Assembly (NCBI RefSeq): GCF_036226685.1
Contig: NZ_CP109009.1
Location: 434,001 to 498,000, forward strand
Direction: 5' to 3'
Source: Streptomyces sp. NBC_00690
GTDB taxonomy: Bacteria; Actinomycetota; Actinomycetes; Streptomycetales; Streptomycetaceae
DNA length: 64,000 bases
Shown here piece by piece: positions 33,306 through 42,297 of the stretch. How positions within the stretch are numbered: position 1 is the first letter of the stretch; each line of letters opens with the position of its first letter. A program made the translations under genes and the position numbers. The notes under the pieces are model-generated. The model was not told the DNA's origin. It saw only the letters and a list, made by a program, of their open reading frames with translations, and did no database searches.

Positions 33306-33542
33306 GTGGAGCGTTTCTTCAACGGCATGAGTGCAGGCGCACTGAGTGCTACGACATGGACCAAGAGCAGTCACAGCAACGCGACGGGCAACTGCGTCGA
33401 GTTGGCCCAACTCCCGGGCGGACGGGTGGCGATACGCAACTCGCGCGACCCGCAGGGTCCGGCACTGATCTACACGCGCGACGAGATAGCGGCGTTCGTG
33501 GCAGGCGCCCGGGGTGGCGACTTCGATTCCATGATTGGCTGA
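33306..33542 (+). CDS. DUF397 family small protein
   Basis: GTG at 33306 follows AAGGGG and gives 78 residues. The DUF397 pattern is TTWTKSSHSNATGNCVELAQLPGGRVAIRNSRDPQGPAL with a conserved Trp, GNCVE and RDP. These proteins are partners of XRE/DUF5753 regulators in Streptomyces (the WhiJ-type pair). An XRE gene starts 87 bp downstream. The function is probably to modulate that regulator. Confidence 0.88.
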   Translation: MERFFNGMSAGALSATTWTKSSHSNATGNCVELAQLPGGRVAIRNSRDPQGPALIYTRDEIAAFVAGARGGDFDSMIG

Positions 33543-33628
33543 AAAACTACACAGGAATGTCATGTTCCGCCCCTGCGGAGATTCGGTGATGGATACTGGC
33601 TTCTTCCCAGCGTCCGCAGGAGCGCCCG

Positions 33629-34531
33629 ATGGCTGCAACCGACCCGAACGAGTCGTTGTTCGTACGACCCCTTGGGGCGGTGGAGAAGAACCCAACCGCA
33701 CTGAAGGTGATCCTCGGCGGCAAATTGCGCGAGCTGCGCGTTGCCGCCGGGCTCGATCCAGCCGACGTGGATGGTCGGCTCGGATTCTCACGCTCGAAAA
33801 CAAGCCGAATCGAACTGGGGCGCCATGGGTGCAAGCAGGCAGATGCCCTTGCACTGCTCGCCCTGTATGGAGTAGATGGCGAAGACCGCATAGCCGAGTT
33901 CCTCCGACTGGTCGAGCAGTCCCGTCGCCCTGACTGGTGGCGCTCGTTCAGCGACGTCCTCTCGGACTTCTTCACCCCGCTCGTAGCGCTGGAAGGCGCC
34001 GCGGAGCGCATCCGGACCTACGAGCCCTTCTACGTACCGGGGTTGCTCCAGATTCCTGCGTACACCCGGGCCGTCATCACCACAGGTCCCGGGCAACTGC
34101 TCACTCACGATGTGACGCGCCGGGTGGAGTTGCGGCAGGAGCGGCAGCACCACCTCGACGCGCCGGACGCACCGCACCTGTGGGCCGTCATCGACGAGTC
34201 GGTGTTGTTGCGCACCGTAGGCGGTCCCGAGGTGATGCGGGCACAGTTGGAACACCTCATCACCATGATGGAGCGCCCAAGGGTCTCCCTCCAGATCGCT
34301 CCACTCGATGTGTCCGCCTCGGTGGGCGTGGGGACGGGCGTCACCTATCTGCGCTTCGCCCTGGGTGACCTCAAGGACGCCGTCTACATCGAGCACCTGA
34401 CGGACTCGACGTTCACCCAGAAGCCCCAGACCGTCGAGCAGTACCGGAACATGCTGGACCGACTGGGCGCCTGTGCACTGACACCCGCCGAGTCCAGAGC
34501 CATGCTGGAGAAGCGACTGAGCGCCTACTGA
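33629..34531 (+). CDS. XRE family regulator with DUF5753 domain
   Basis: ATG follows CAGGAG and gives 300 residues. The helix-turn-helix (KLRELRVAAGLDPADVDGRLGFSRSKTSRIELGRHG; about 30-70) is followed by the DUF5753 region (YEPFYVPGLLQIPAYTRAVI, HLWAVIDESVLLRTVGG, VSLQIAPLDV). This architecture is the WhiJ-like class that works with DUF397 proteins. It lies just downstream of DUF397. The operator may be the ATTGCA array upstream. Confidence 0.9.
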   Translation: MAATDPNESLFVRPLGAVEKNPTALKVILGGKLRELRVAAGLDPADVDGRLGFSRSKTSRIELGRHGCKQADALALLALYGVDGEDRIAEFLRLVEQSRRPDWWRSFSDVLSDFFTPLVALEGAAERIRTYEPFYVPGLLQIPAYTRAVITTGPGQLLTHDVTRRVELRQERQHHLDAPDAPHLWAVIDESVLLRTVGGPEVMRAQLEHLITMMERPRVSLQIAPLDVSASVGVGTGVTYLRFALGDLKDAVYIEHLTDSTFTQKPQTVEQYRNMLDRLGACALTPAESRAMLEKRLSAY

Positions 34532-34547
34532 CTCCGTTCCACCGTGA

Positions 34548-34578
34548 CGAGGCCGCCCGGGACACCCGGGCGGCCTCG
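34548..34578. terminator. Terminator hairpin between convergent genes
   Basis: Perfect 14-bp arms (CGAGGCCGCCCGGG and complement) with a 3-nt loop start 17 bp after the XRE stop. It probably ends XRE transcription. Confidence 0.75.
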
Positions 34579-34626
34579 TTCGTTGGGCCTGAATCCCATC
34601 AGCACGGATCGGTTCGGGAACGAAGA

Positions 34627-34672
34627 AGCGGCCCTGTTCCCCACGCCGGCCGGCGTGGGGAACAGGGCCGCT
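34627..34672. terminator. Perfect 46-bp palindrome, likely bidirectional terminator
   Basis: Bases 34627-34649 pair perfectly with 34650-34672 with no spacer. It lies between the XRE gene (plus) and the DUF574 methyltransferase (minus), which converge here. As a hairpin it could end transcripts from both sides. Its exact symmetry is unusual. Confidence 0.6.
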
Positions 34673-34704
34673 GTGTGGTTGACCTGCGACCTCTCGACGG
34701 CTGG

Positions 34705-35517
34705 TCAGCCTATGGAGGCCACGCCACCCCATTCGAGCCACTCGTGTGTCTGTTGTACGGGAGCGAGTTCGGTGTCCGGCCGCCAGGTGGAGACCTCGAC
34801 GAGGCCGGGTTCGAGAACGCTGAACCCCTCGAAGTACGCGGCGACTTCACGCTGCTCGCGGACCCGCCCCCAGTGACCGCCCGTCGCCTCGGCCATGAAG
34901 TCGGTCACGAACTTACGGATCTCAGGCCGGTCGCTGACCAACTGGCACACGACCAGGAAGCTACCCGGCACCAACTTCTCCGCCACCTGCCGGACCAGGG
35001 CTGCCGGATCGTCCTCGTCCGGGATGCAGTGCATTACGGAGACGAAGAGTGCCGCGACCGGCTGGCTGAAGTCGATCAGCCGGGTCGTCTCATCATGGGT
35101 GAAGATGCCCTCGGTGTCGCGCATGTCCGCCTGGATGACCGCCGTGCGGTCATTCTCGTTCAACAGGGCACGGCCGTGGGCGAGGACGATCGGATCGTTG
35201 TCGACATAGACGACCCTGGACTCCGGGGCAACCGCTTGAGCGACCTGGTGGACGTTGTCCTGCGTCGGCAGACCTGAGCCGTGGTCGATGAACTGGCGTA
35301 TGCCGTACTCGCTCGCGAGGAGCCGCACCACTCGCTGCAGGAAGCGGCGGTTGTTGACCGCCAGTTCCTTGGTGCTCGGAACCTGCTTCAGCAGTTCTTC
35401 ACATGCTTCGCGATCCGATTCGTAGTTGTCACTACCCCCCAGGTAGTAGTCGTACATCCGAGCAACGCTCGGGACGGTCGTGTCAATGGCGTCCGGGCGC
35501 CATGACTCCCCACGCAT
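34705..35517 (-). CDS. SAM-dependent methyltransferase, DUF574 family
   Basis: The 270-residue product shares the DUF574 signature with the copy at 19003: SVARMYDYYLGGSDNYESDREACEELL, GIRQFIDHGSGLPTQDNVHQV, RVVYVDNDPIVLAHGRALL and a closing STWRPD. The SAM loop reads DHGSG rather than DIGTG. Substrate unknown. The gene converges on the XRE gene with two terminators between them. Confidence 0.9.
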   Translation of the reverse strand: MRGESWRPDAIDTTVPSVARMYDYYLGGSDNYESDREACEELLKQVPSTKELAVNNRRFLQRVVRLLASEYGIRQFIDHGSGLPTQDNVHQVAQAVAPESRVVYVDNDPIVLAHGRALLNENDRTAVIQADMRDTEGIFTHDETTRLIDFSQPVAALFVSVMHCIPDEDDPAALVRQVAEKLVPGSFLVVCQLVSDRPEIRKFVTDFMAEATGGHWGRVREQREVAAYFEGFSVLEPGLVEVSTWRPDTELAPVQQTHEWLEWGGVASIG

Positions 35518-35939
35518 CCAGCCCTCACCCGCGTTTCTTCAACAGGAGCTACAGGGCGACCATGCTAGGGAGCAGGTGCTTCCGCGGATAGGTCATCCGG
35601 GAAGGATCGACCCTACGAGAGACATTTTCAGCCATATTCGTACAGGCATTCGAGATTTGATTGAGACTCCGCAGGTCAGGCCCCTCGACCTGAAATCGCG
35701 ACGATGCCCTTTTTTGTACGAGTTCGGCCGGCCGGTGAGTAGCAATCCCAGCCACAGGCGACCCGATGACCACCTGTTGATCTTGGCCGATATCTCGGCA
35801 CCTCCGTCACTGCAGCCACTCCATCGACGGCCATGGCCTTCGAACGGTCGGTGCGCAAGGTCGAAAGAGCATCGACGGCGAATTCGAACAGCGAGCCCGG
35901 GGCGCGCCCCCAGGGGGGTGGTTGAACGTTTCGCCAATC
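35518..35939. other. Intergenic region upstream of the iron importer
   Basis: About 420 bp, with no supported gene. The iron box follows at 35940. Confidence 0.45.
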
Positions 35940-35958
35940 GTAGCTTAGGCTTCCCTAA
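35940..35958. promoter_or_regulatory. Iron box upstream of the FecCD importer operon
   Basis: GTAGCTTAGGCTTCCCTAA matches the consensus at 15 of 19 positions. It is about 110 bp upstream of the binding-protein start. Confidence 0.68.
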
Positions 35959-36068
35959 GTCGATCAGGGCCGCACTGTTCCGTCATGTCCGACATGCCAC
36001 CACGGCTGCGCCATCCCTCGCCCGCCACGCATCGACCACTGTGCACTTCAACTCCATGAGGAACATCC

Positions 36069-37118
36069 ATGCTCGGGTTCACTCGCGTGCGTCGTCGCGC
36101 GCTCGCCGCCGCGGCCACCGCCGCAGCCGTAGTCCTCACGATCGGCGGTTGCTCCTCCTCCGGCGAGAGCGACAAGAAGACGTCGGGATCCTCCGAGAAG
36201 AGCGGCGGTGCGTTCCCCGTCTCGATCAAGAGTGCGCTCGGCACTGCCGAGATCACCAAGGAGCCGAAGCGCGTGGTCACCCTGGGGCAGGGGTCGACCG
36301 AGACGGCGATCGCCCTCGGCCACACCCCCGTGGGCATCGAGAGCTACGCCTGGGGCAGTGACAAGACCGGCTATCTCCCGTGGATCCACGAGGCCGTCAC
36401 CAAGGCCGGCGGCAAGCTGCCCAAGCAGTTCGCCGGCGGTGAGGAGATCGACTTCGAAACGATCACCGAGCTGGAGCCCGATGTCATCCTCGCTCCCTGG
36501 TCGGGCGTGACCCAGGAGCAGTACGACATCCTGAAGGACATCGCACCGACGGTCGCCTACCCCGACCTGCCCTGGTCCACCAACTGGGACCAGCAGATCG
36601 AGATCGTGTCCAAGGCGCTCGGCAAGCCGGCGGAGGCCGCCAAGCTGAAGTCGACGATCGAGAAGCAGCTCGCCGACGCTGCCAAGACCCGGCCGAACTA
36701 CAAGGACCTCAAGTTCTCCTACATCTACAACACGGGTCCGGGCACCCTCGGTGTGTTCCAGGCCGAGGAGCAGCGGGTCAAGATGGTCTCGTCGCTCGGG
36801 CTCACCGTCGACCCGGTGGTGAACACCTTCAAGGAGACGAAGGGCACCGACTCCGCGCTCATCGGTCTGGAGAACGCGGAGAAGCTGAAGGACAGCGATC
36901 TGATCTTCACGTTCTATAGCGACGAGAAGAACCGCAAGGAGATCGAGTCCCAGCCGCTCTACAAGGCGATCCCCGCGATCCAGAAGGGTGCCGTGGTGGT
37001 CGGTGACAACAACCCGTTTGTGACGGCGTCCTCGATCATCAACCCGCTGACCGTCCCGTGGGTCATCGACCGCTATCTGCCGCTGATCGACAAGGCCGTC
37101 GTCGCCGCGGGCAAGTAG
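36069..37118 (+). CDS. Ferric siderophore-binding lipoprotein
   Basis: ATG follows GAGGAAC and gives 349 residues. The lipobox IGGC puts the lipidated Cys near residue 28. The FecB/FhuD-type mature part includes SIKSALGTAEITKEPKRVVTLGQGSTETAIALGHTPVG and VILAPWSGVTQEQYD, with later KGAVVVGDNNPF. It should capture siderophores for the two permeases downstream. It is a different lineage from the binding protein at 25892. Confidence 0.9.
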   Translation: MLGFTRVRRRALAAAATAAAVVLTIGGCSSSGESDKKTSGSSEKSGGAFPVSIKSALGTAEITKEPKRVVTLGQGSTETAIALGHTPVGIESYAWGSDKTGYLPWIHEAVTKAGGKLPKQFAGGEEIDFETITELEPDVILAPWSGVTQEQYDILKDIAPTVAYPDLPWSTNWDQQIEIVSKALGKPAEAAKLKSTIEKQLADAAKTRPNYKDLKFSYIYNTGPGTLGVFQAEEQRVKMVSSLGLTVDPVVNTFKETKGTDSALIGLENAEKLKDSDLIFTFYSDEKNRKEIESQPLYKAIPAIQKGAVVVGDNNPFVTASSIINPLTVPWVIDRYLPLIDKAVVAAGK

Positions 37119-37131
37119 GCGCACCCCACAG

Positions 37132-38163
37132 ATGACTACGGTCACTTCCGTACCGCCGAGCAGTACCACGCGCAGTGGTGCTGCTCGGCGGGCGTATGCG
37201 CTGGTCATCGGGCTGGCCCTGCTGACGGTCACCCTGTTCGCGAGCGTGATGATCGGCAGCCGTCCGACGTCCCTCGGCGATGTGCTGGACGTGCTGTCCG
37301 GCACCGCCGACATCCAGGTCACGACCATCGTCGAGAGTCGCTACCCCCGGACGGCGCTCGGAGTCCTGGCGGGTCTGGCCCTGGCCGTGGCGGGCACGCT
37401 GATGCAGGGCGTCACCCGCAACGCACTGGCTGAGCCCGGACTGCTGGGAATCAACGCGGGCGCATCGGCGAGCATCGTCACCGCGACCGCCTTCTGGGGT
37501 GTCACCGGGAACACCGCCGTGATGTGGTGGGCACTACCGGGAGCGCTGGTGGCGGGAATCGCCGTACAGGCCATCGGATCCGTCGGCTCCAGCAAGAGCC
37601 AGGTCAGATTGGTGTTGGCGGGTGCCGTGCTCTCAGCGGTGCTGATGGCCTACATCCAGGCGGTGACCCTCAGCAAACCGCAGGTTTTCGACAGCTACCG
37701 CTACTGGGTGGTCGGAGCGCTCGGAGGTCGGGACTTCGATGTGCTTCAGGCGATGCTCCCCTTCGCCGCCGCCGGCCTCGTACTCGCCCTCCTCCTCGGG
37801 CAGAGCCTCAATGCGTTGGCGCTCGGAGATGCGACCGCCGCGTCCTTGGGTGTGAACCCCTGGCTGGTGCGCGGGGCAGGACTGCTCGCGGCGACCGTGC
37901 TGAGCGCCGCGGCGACCGCAGCCGTGGGTCCGATCGCCTTCGTCGGACTGGCGGTGCCCCACATCGTGCGCGCCGTGGTCGGGGTGGACTTCCGCTGGCA
38001 GATCGTGTTCTCCGCGGTGGCGGGGCCCACCCTGCTGCTGATGGCGGACATCGCGGGGCGGGTCGTGATGCGTCCGCAGGAGTTGATGGTGGGCATCGTG
38101 ACCGCCTTCGTCGGCGCCCCCGCTCTGCTCGTGGCCGTACGCAGGATGAGGGGGAACGCATGA
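37132..38163 (+). CDS. FecCD-family siderophore permease
   Basis: The 343-residue product has about nine or ten membrane helices. FecCD signatures include RTALGVLAGLALAVAGTLMQGVTRNALAEPGLLGINAGAS and GPIAFVGLAVPHIVRAVVG near the C-terminus. It begins 13 nt after the binding-protein gene. It overlaps the next permease by ATGA, so the two are expressed together. It should pair with the next gene to form the channel. Confidence 0.92.
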   Translation: MTTVTSVPPSSTTRSGAARRAYALVIGLALLTVTLFASVMIGSRPTSLGDVLDVLSGTADIQVTTIVESRYPRTALGVLAGLALAVAGTLMQGVTRNALAEPGLLGINAGASASIVTATAFWGVTGNTAVMWWALPGALVAGIAVQAIGSVGSSKSQVRLVLAGAVLSAVLMAYIQAVTLSKPQVFDSYRYWVVGALGGRDFDVLQAMLPFAAAGLVLALLLGQSLNALALGDATAASLGVNPWLVRGAGLLAATVLSAAATAAVGPIAFVGLAVPHIVRAVVGVDFRWQIVFSAVAGPTLLLMADIAGRVVMRPQELMVGIVTAFVGAPALLVAVRRMRGNA

Positions 38164-39272
38164 CGAATCCGCCGACGGTGGCGCCCCCCTCGTCCGATGC
38201 AGCGATCGAGCGGGCCGATCGCACGACCCACCGACCCGCACGGGCTCGGACCATGCTCACCCTGGGGCGAACGGTCGCCCTCCCCGTCCATCGGGTGGCG
38301 CTCGTCACGGCCTGCGCACTGCTGGTGCTCACCGCCGTCGCCGCGGTTGCCACGCTGTCCCTGGGACGACTCGGCATTCCACTCGCCGAACTCGGCAGCG
38401 CGCTCACCGGCGGCGCCGAGGGCAAGAACGCCTTCGTCCTGGAGCGGCTGCGTGGCCCACGGCTCGTCGTCGCTCTGGGAACCGGCTGTGCTCTGGGAGT
38501 GTCGGGAGCCCTGTTCCAGTCCGCGACGCGCAATCCCCTGGGGAGTCCCGATGTGATCGGCCTGGGTGCGGGCGCGGGGGCGGGGGCGGCATTCGCGGCA
38601 CTGCTCCTGCCGGGCGTGGTGCCGGTTCCCGTCGGAGCGCTCCTGGGAGCGGTCCTCGCCATGGGACTGGTGTACGTCTCCACAGGGACCGGGTTCCGCA
38701 ATCCTGCTCGGCTGGTCGTGGCGGGCATCGGTGTCGCGGCGATGTGTACCGCGGTGACGCAGTATGTCGTGTACGCCATGGAGAGGGACAAGGCATCGAC
38801 CCTGTCGGCGTACGTCAACGGCAGTCTGTCGGCGCGCTCCTGGGACGACGCCACCACGATCTGGGTCGTGGTGCTCTGCACCGCCCCGCTGGTGGCCTTG
38901 ATCTCACGCCGTCTGTCGATCGGTGAGATGGGGGACGACATCGCCCAGGGGCTGGGGGCCGGGCCCAGGAACACCAAGACCTACGCGGTCGTCCTCGCGA
39001 TCGTGCTGTCCGCGGGAGCGGTCAGCGTGGCGGGCCCCATCGCCTTCATCGCCCTCACCGCACCGCAGATCTCGCAACGGATCACCCGGCTGCCCGGCCC
39101 GCATCTGCTGTTGTCCTCGCTGACCGGCGCCTTGCTCCTGGTCCTGGCAGATCTCTGTGCGCAGCAACTCCCCCTCTTCGAGAACCTGCCGGTCGGCATC
39201 TACACGATGGCCATCGGAGGCGCCTACCTCGGCTATCTGTTGATGAGCGAGCGGCGCAAGGGAGCGCTCTGA
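38160..39272 (+). CDS. FecCD-family siderophore permease
   Basis: ATG at 38160 overlaps the previous stop and gives 370 residues. Signatures are RLVVALGTGCALGVSGALFQSATRNPLGSPDVIGLGAGAG and GPIAFIALTAPQISQRITRLPG. A polar N-terminus of about 40 residues precedes the first helix. With the preceding permease it forms a heterodimeric importer. No ABC ATPase gene follows: the next gene (39438) is on the other strand, so a shared ATPase is needed. Confidence 0.92.
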   Translation: MTNPPTVAPPSSDAAIERADRTTHRPARARTMLTLGRTVALPVHRVALVTACALLVLTAVAAVATLSLGRLGIPLAELGSALTGGAEGKNAFVLERLRGPRLVVALGTGCALGVSGALFQSATRNPLGSPDVIGLGAGAGAGAAFAALLLPGVVPVPVGALLGAVLAMGLVYVSTGTGFRNPARLVVAGIGVAAMCTAVTQYVVYAMERDKASTLSAYVNGSLSARSWDDATTIWVVVLCTAPLVALISRRLSIGEMGDDIAQGLGAGPRNTKTYAVVLAIVLSAGAVSVAGPIAFIALTAPQISQRITRLPGPHLLLSSLTGALLLVLADLCAQQLPLFENLPVGIYTMAIGGAYLGYLLMSERRKGAL

Positions 39273-39437
39273 GCCGGTAGGGAACGGGGCACGGTTCCTG
39301 CCACCTCGGGGCGGACCGCCCAGCCGGGCACCCAGGAGCTCTTGCCGATCCATGGGGCCGATGGTGGGATCGACCGCCCCGGCCCCGGGAGGGCGCGAGC
39401 GCACCTCCGTCTGGTAGCACCACGTCCGCCTCGCCTG

Positions 39438-40385
39438 TCAGCGTCCTCGCAGCACACGATCGGCGCGGGTCACCTGGGTGTCGATGTCATGGACGACCCG
39501 GTCCAGTTCGGTCCGGTGTTGTTCGATGGCCCGCCGCTGGTACGCCGCGTCCACGGCTGACCAGACCCCGACGACATTGGTCTCCCGCTTGCACGCGACG
39601 TCGGTACGGGCCAGGGCGATCTCCCCACGGCTGGGATTCTTGGCCTTGTACTGCGGGGATGCGCCGGGGGCCTCGGTCGGATCGGCATATCGATGACCGT
39701 GCCGCTGCATGCACAGTGACCAGGCGCGGAAGACGGCCACCACTCGGGAGTCGCGTTGCGACTGCTGGTGACTTCCGATGTTGATCGCTCCGACGAGTTC
39801 ACGATTGCCGATCTTGTCGGGGTCACCGGAGAGGGCGGCGGTGGCCTCCCCCAGGCATCCGCCCCGGGGAATCGCGCGTCCGCTGCGGTCCTTGTGCATG
39901 GGCGAGCCGTCACGGTCCGCGCCTGTTGCCACGACCATCACTGCCTCGGAGGGTGGCACGGGCGCCGGTGGCCCCTTCTTCCGAGTACGCCCCAGGGGGG
40001 AGCCGGGCGCCGGGTGATAGCCGTACCTCGCCGCCGCGACCGGGTCGGTCAGCCCATACCGGTGTGCCGTGTTGGCCGGGTTGAGCGTCCCGGTCTCCGC
40101 GGCAGACGCGGGCACCGGCCAGGTGTGTCCGTAGCGTCGCATGCAGGAAGCTGTCAGAACCGCCCGCGCCCGGAGCACCCGACCGACTTGGCGGTCGGTG
40201 AAGAGGTAGCGCTCAATGGGCAGTACGAGGGAGTCCACGGCGAGCAGCCGGTGGATCCGTCCGACGCTCGGGGGCCCTGCTGGCTTCCCGTCGTCCTGCG
40301 GCTCTTGACCAGGCGCGCAGCCGATTGCGGTGGCGACCAGCGCGACGAGGGTGATGATCGCGCTGTGTGCACGGGTCCTGCTCAC
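39438..40385 (-). CDS. Lipoprotein of unknown function
   Basis: The 315-residue product has a lipoprotein signal with AIGC (lipidated Cys about residue 23). The mature part contains scattered cysteines (SCMRRYGH, GGCLGEA, SLCMQRHGH, VACKRETN), with CMxRxGH appearing twice. This duplicated motif suggests two related domains. No family was recognised, though such lipoproteins occur in Streptomyces. Function is unknown. Confidence 0.7.
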   Translation of the reverse strand: MSRTRAHSAIITLVALVATAIGCAPGQEPQDDGKPAGPPSVGRIHRLLAVDSLVLPIERYLFTDRQVGRVLRARAVLTASCMRRYGHTWPVPASAAETGTLNPANTAHRYGLTDPVAAARYGYHPAPGSPLGRTRKKGPPAPVPPSEAVMVVATGADRDGSPMHKDRSGRAIPRGGCLGEATAALSGDPDKIGNRELVGAINIGSHQQSQRDSRVVAVFRAWSLCMQRHGHRYADPTEAPGASPQYKAKNPSRGEIALARTDVACKRETNVVGVWSAVDAAYQRRAIEQHRTELDRVVHDIDTQVTRADRVLRGR

Positions 40386-40428
40386 GCTTTCCTCCCCTGG
40401 CTGCGGGACGTGGCTCGGGCATGCGGAC

Positions 40429-40456
40429 GGCCCGCCCGTGCGAACACGGGCGGGCC
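40429..40456 (-). terminator. Terminator of the I36-like secreted protein gene
   Basis: A perfect 12-bp stem (GGCCCGCCCGTG and complement) with a 4-nt loop lies about 10 bp after the stop at 40466. Confidence 0.7.
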
Positions 40457-40465
40457 TGGCTCAGC

Positions 40466-40909
40466 TCACTGCCACCAGCTGAGTGACGCATTGTTGTTGC
40501 GCACTCCGCTGTTGAGCGCGCGGGCATTGCCGGGGTAGAAGTCGTCGTAGGGAGCCGGACCGCTCGCGTTCTGGTTCTCGTTGTAGTAGATCCGAGCGGT
40601 CCAGTTGGCGTCGTTGTTCCAGGCTCGATTGACGTTGTTCTTCACCGGCTGGCCGCTGCCTTCACCACCGGCGGCGAAGGTGTGTCCGGCGAAGTCGTTC
40701 ACCCACCCCGCGTACTTGCTCCACGAACTGTTGGCGGACGCGCTGTAGTAGAGGTAGATGTTCCCGTCCCAAGCTGCGGCCCGCTGGGTGTGCGCGGAAG
40801 GGGCCGCGGAGTCGGAAGCGGAAGCAGGTCCGGTTGCCAGAACTGCCGTTCCCGCGAGGAGGGCCGCTGCGGTGGCGAGCGCCCCTGCCGTACGACGTAC
40901 AGATGACAT
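40466..40909 (-). CDS. Secreted protein, peptidase inhibitor I36-like
   Basis: The 147-residue product has an export signal (residues about 1-32, cut near ASA). The mature part (NIYLYYSASANSSWSKYAGWVNDFAGHTF, VNRAWNNDANW) resembles the I36-type peptidase-inhibitor fold but has no cysteines. It is divergent from an ArsR-like regulator (41129). Such small proteins may inhibit secreted proteases; inferred. Confidence 0.7.
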   Translation of the reverse strand: MSSVRRTAGALATAAALLAGTAVLATGPASASDSAAPSAHTQRAAAWDGNIYLYYSASANSSWSKYAGWVNDFAGHTFAAGGEGSGQPVKNNVNRAWNNDANWTARIYYNENQNASGPAPYDDFYPGNARALNSGVRNNNASLSWWQ

Positions 40910-41128
40910 GGTGTCCTCCCGTTGCCGGGGTGTTGACAGAGGCCGTCGGCGGCCTGTGGCGCCACCCCGTGGTGCTTGTCATCGACGCTAGGGCCGGGGC
41001 GACAGAAGCCACATCACTTTCGGTCCTCGCCGAAATACACCCAATGGCGGATTTGGCTCTACCCGACCGGGCAGGGAGGCGGAACAGTAGAACACCTGGG
41101 ATAGCAGCCTTTTCACGGGGGTACGTTC

Positions 41129-42154
41129 GTGCTGCGCATCCACTTCAGTGCCGAGGATCTCAGTCGGATCCGCCTGGCACCGGGACCCGATCCCGCCTGG
41201 GAGACACTGCTGAGCCTGCATGTCCTCGCAAGCCACGACAACGATATCGGGATGCTCGGCTGGCGGACCCGCATGCGCGGATCGATCGATCCCTCGGCAC
41301 GCCCGCTGCTGCGACTGGCTCCTCCGCGCGGGTACTCACCCGACTTCCTCACCCCGGCGGCGGGGACCGTCTGTGCCGAAAGCGGAATCGAAGCGATTCT
41401 GTCGACGCCTCGCACACAGCTTCGTACAGATCTCGCCACCCTCGGTCGGGAGCAGAGCCTTCCGTCCTGGGCGGACGCCCTTGCTCGGGGCGACGCGGGC
41501 GCGCTGCGCGGGTTGGGATCGGCCTTGCGGCGGTACCAGCGGCAGGCCCTGGAGCCGTACTGGGCCCAGATCACCTCAGCGGTGGACGCCGAACGATCGT
41601 CACGGGCCGATGCGTTCCTCTCGGGAGGCACCGAGGAGCTCTTGAACAGCCTGCATCCGGCGGTACGGTGGAATCCGCCCGTGCTGGAGGTCGCGTATCC
41701 CCATCGGCAGGATCTCTTCCTCCAAGGGAGGGGACTGTTCCTGGTGCCTTCGTACTTCTGTCGGGGCACACCCATCTCGCTGCGGGACGGTTCGCTAACC
41801 CCGGTGCTCGTCTATCCGATCAACCGGGACTCCCGGGCCCTGACACTGCACCAGGCCGCTTACGCGCCCGGCGCCGACACCTTGGCCCGGCTCCTTGGTC
41901 GCACTCGTGCGGCGACGCTCTTGTTGATCGCGGATGCGCAGGACGCGACCGGGGGCGAGATCGCCCGTCGTCTCGACATCTCCCCCGCCTCGGCCAGTGA
42001 ACACGCGACCGTGCTGCGCGAGGCGGGGCTCATCAGGAGTCTTCGGGTGCGGAACACCATCCGTCATACGCTCACGCCCCTGGGGGTGGAACTGTTGGAA
42101 GGGCCCTTGCCCGCGGGCTCAGGAAACGGGGAGCGGTTGGACGCGCACTGTTGA
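41129..42154 (+). CDS. ArsR-like winged-helix regulator with DUF5937
   Basis: GTG at 41129 gives 341 residues. An N-terminal DUF5937-like region (about 1-240: LRIHFSAEDLSRIRLAPGPDPAWETLLSLHVL) precedes a C-terminal winged helix (about 250-330) with LADAQDATGGEIARRLDISPASASEHATVLREAGLI. It is a regulator of unknown ligand and is divergent from the I36-like secreted protein. Confidence 0.8.
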   Translation: MLRIHFSAEDLSRIRLAPGPDPAWETLLSLHVLASHDNDIGMLGWRTRMRGSIDPSARPLLRLAPPRGYSPDFLTPAAGTVCAESGIEAILSTPRTQLRTDLATLGREQSLPSWADALARGDAGALRGLGSALRRYQRQALEPYWAQITSAVDAERSSRADAFLSGGTEELLNSLHPAVRWNPPVLEVAYPHRQDLFLQGRGLFLVPSYFCRGTPISLRDGSLTPVLVYPINRDSRALTLHQAAYAPGADTLARLLGRTRAATLLLIADAQDATGGEIARRLDISPASASEHATVLREAGLIRSLRVRNTIRHTLTPLGVELLEGPLPAGSGNGERLDAHC

Positions 42155-42189
42155 TCGGCAGCGCGGTCGGCTCTCGCTCGCCGTGCTTC

Positions 42190-42226
42190 CCGGGGGTGCC
42201 GGTGCGCATGGCGCCAACACCCCCGG
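42190..42226. terminator. Hairpin between convergent genes
   Basis: 9-bp arms (CCGGGGGTG / CACCCCCGG) separated by 19 nt that can pair further (GGTGCG / CGCC). It lies between the regulator at 41129 and the GH144-type gene at 42298, which converge. Confidence 0.45.
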
Positions 42227-42297
42227 CTCCTCCGCACCGGGGTGCGTCCGGAGGAACAGGTAGGACGGGTGGGACGAAGGTTGCGTTCCGGTACGGG

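Noticed and set aside
36048..37328. A 426-codon minus-strand frame over the siderophore-binding gene
   Set aside because: Shadow of a typical FecB-type lipoprotein with an iron box.
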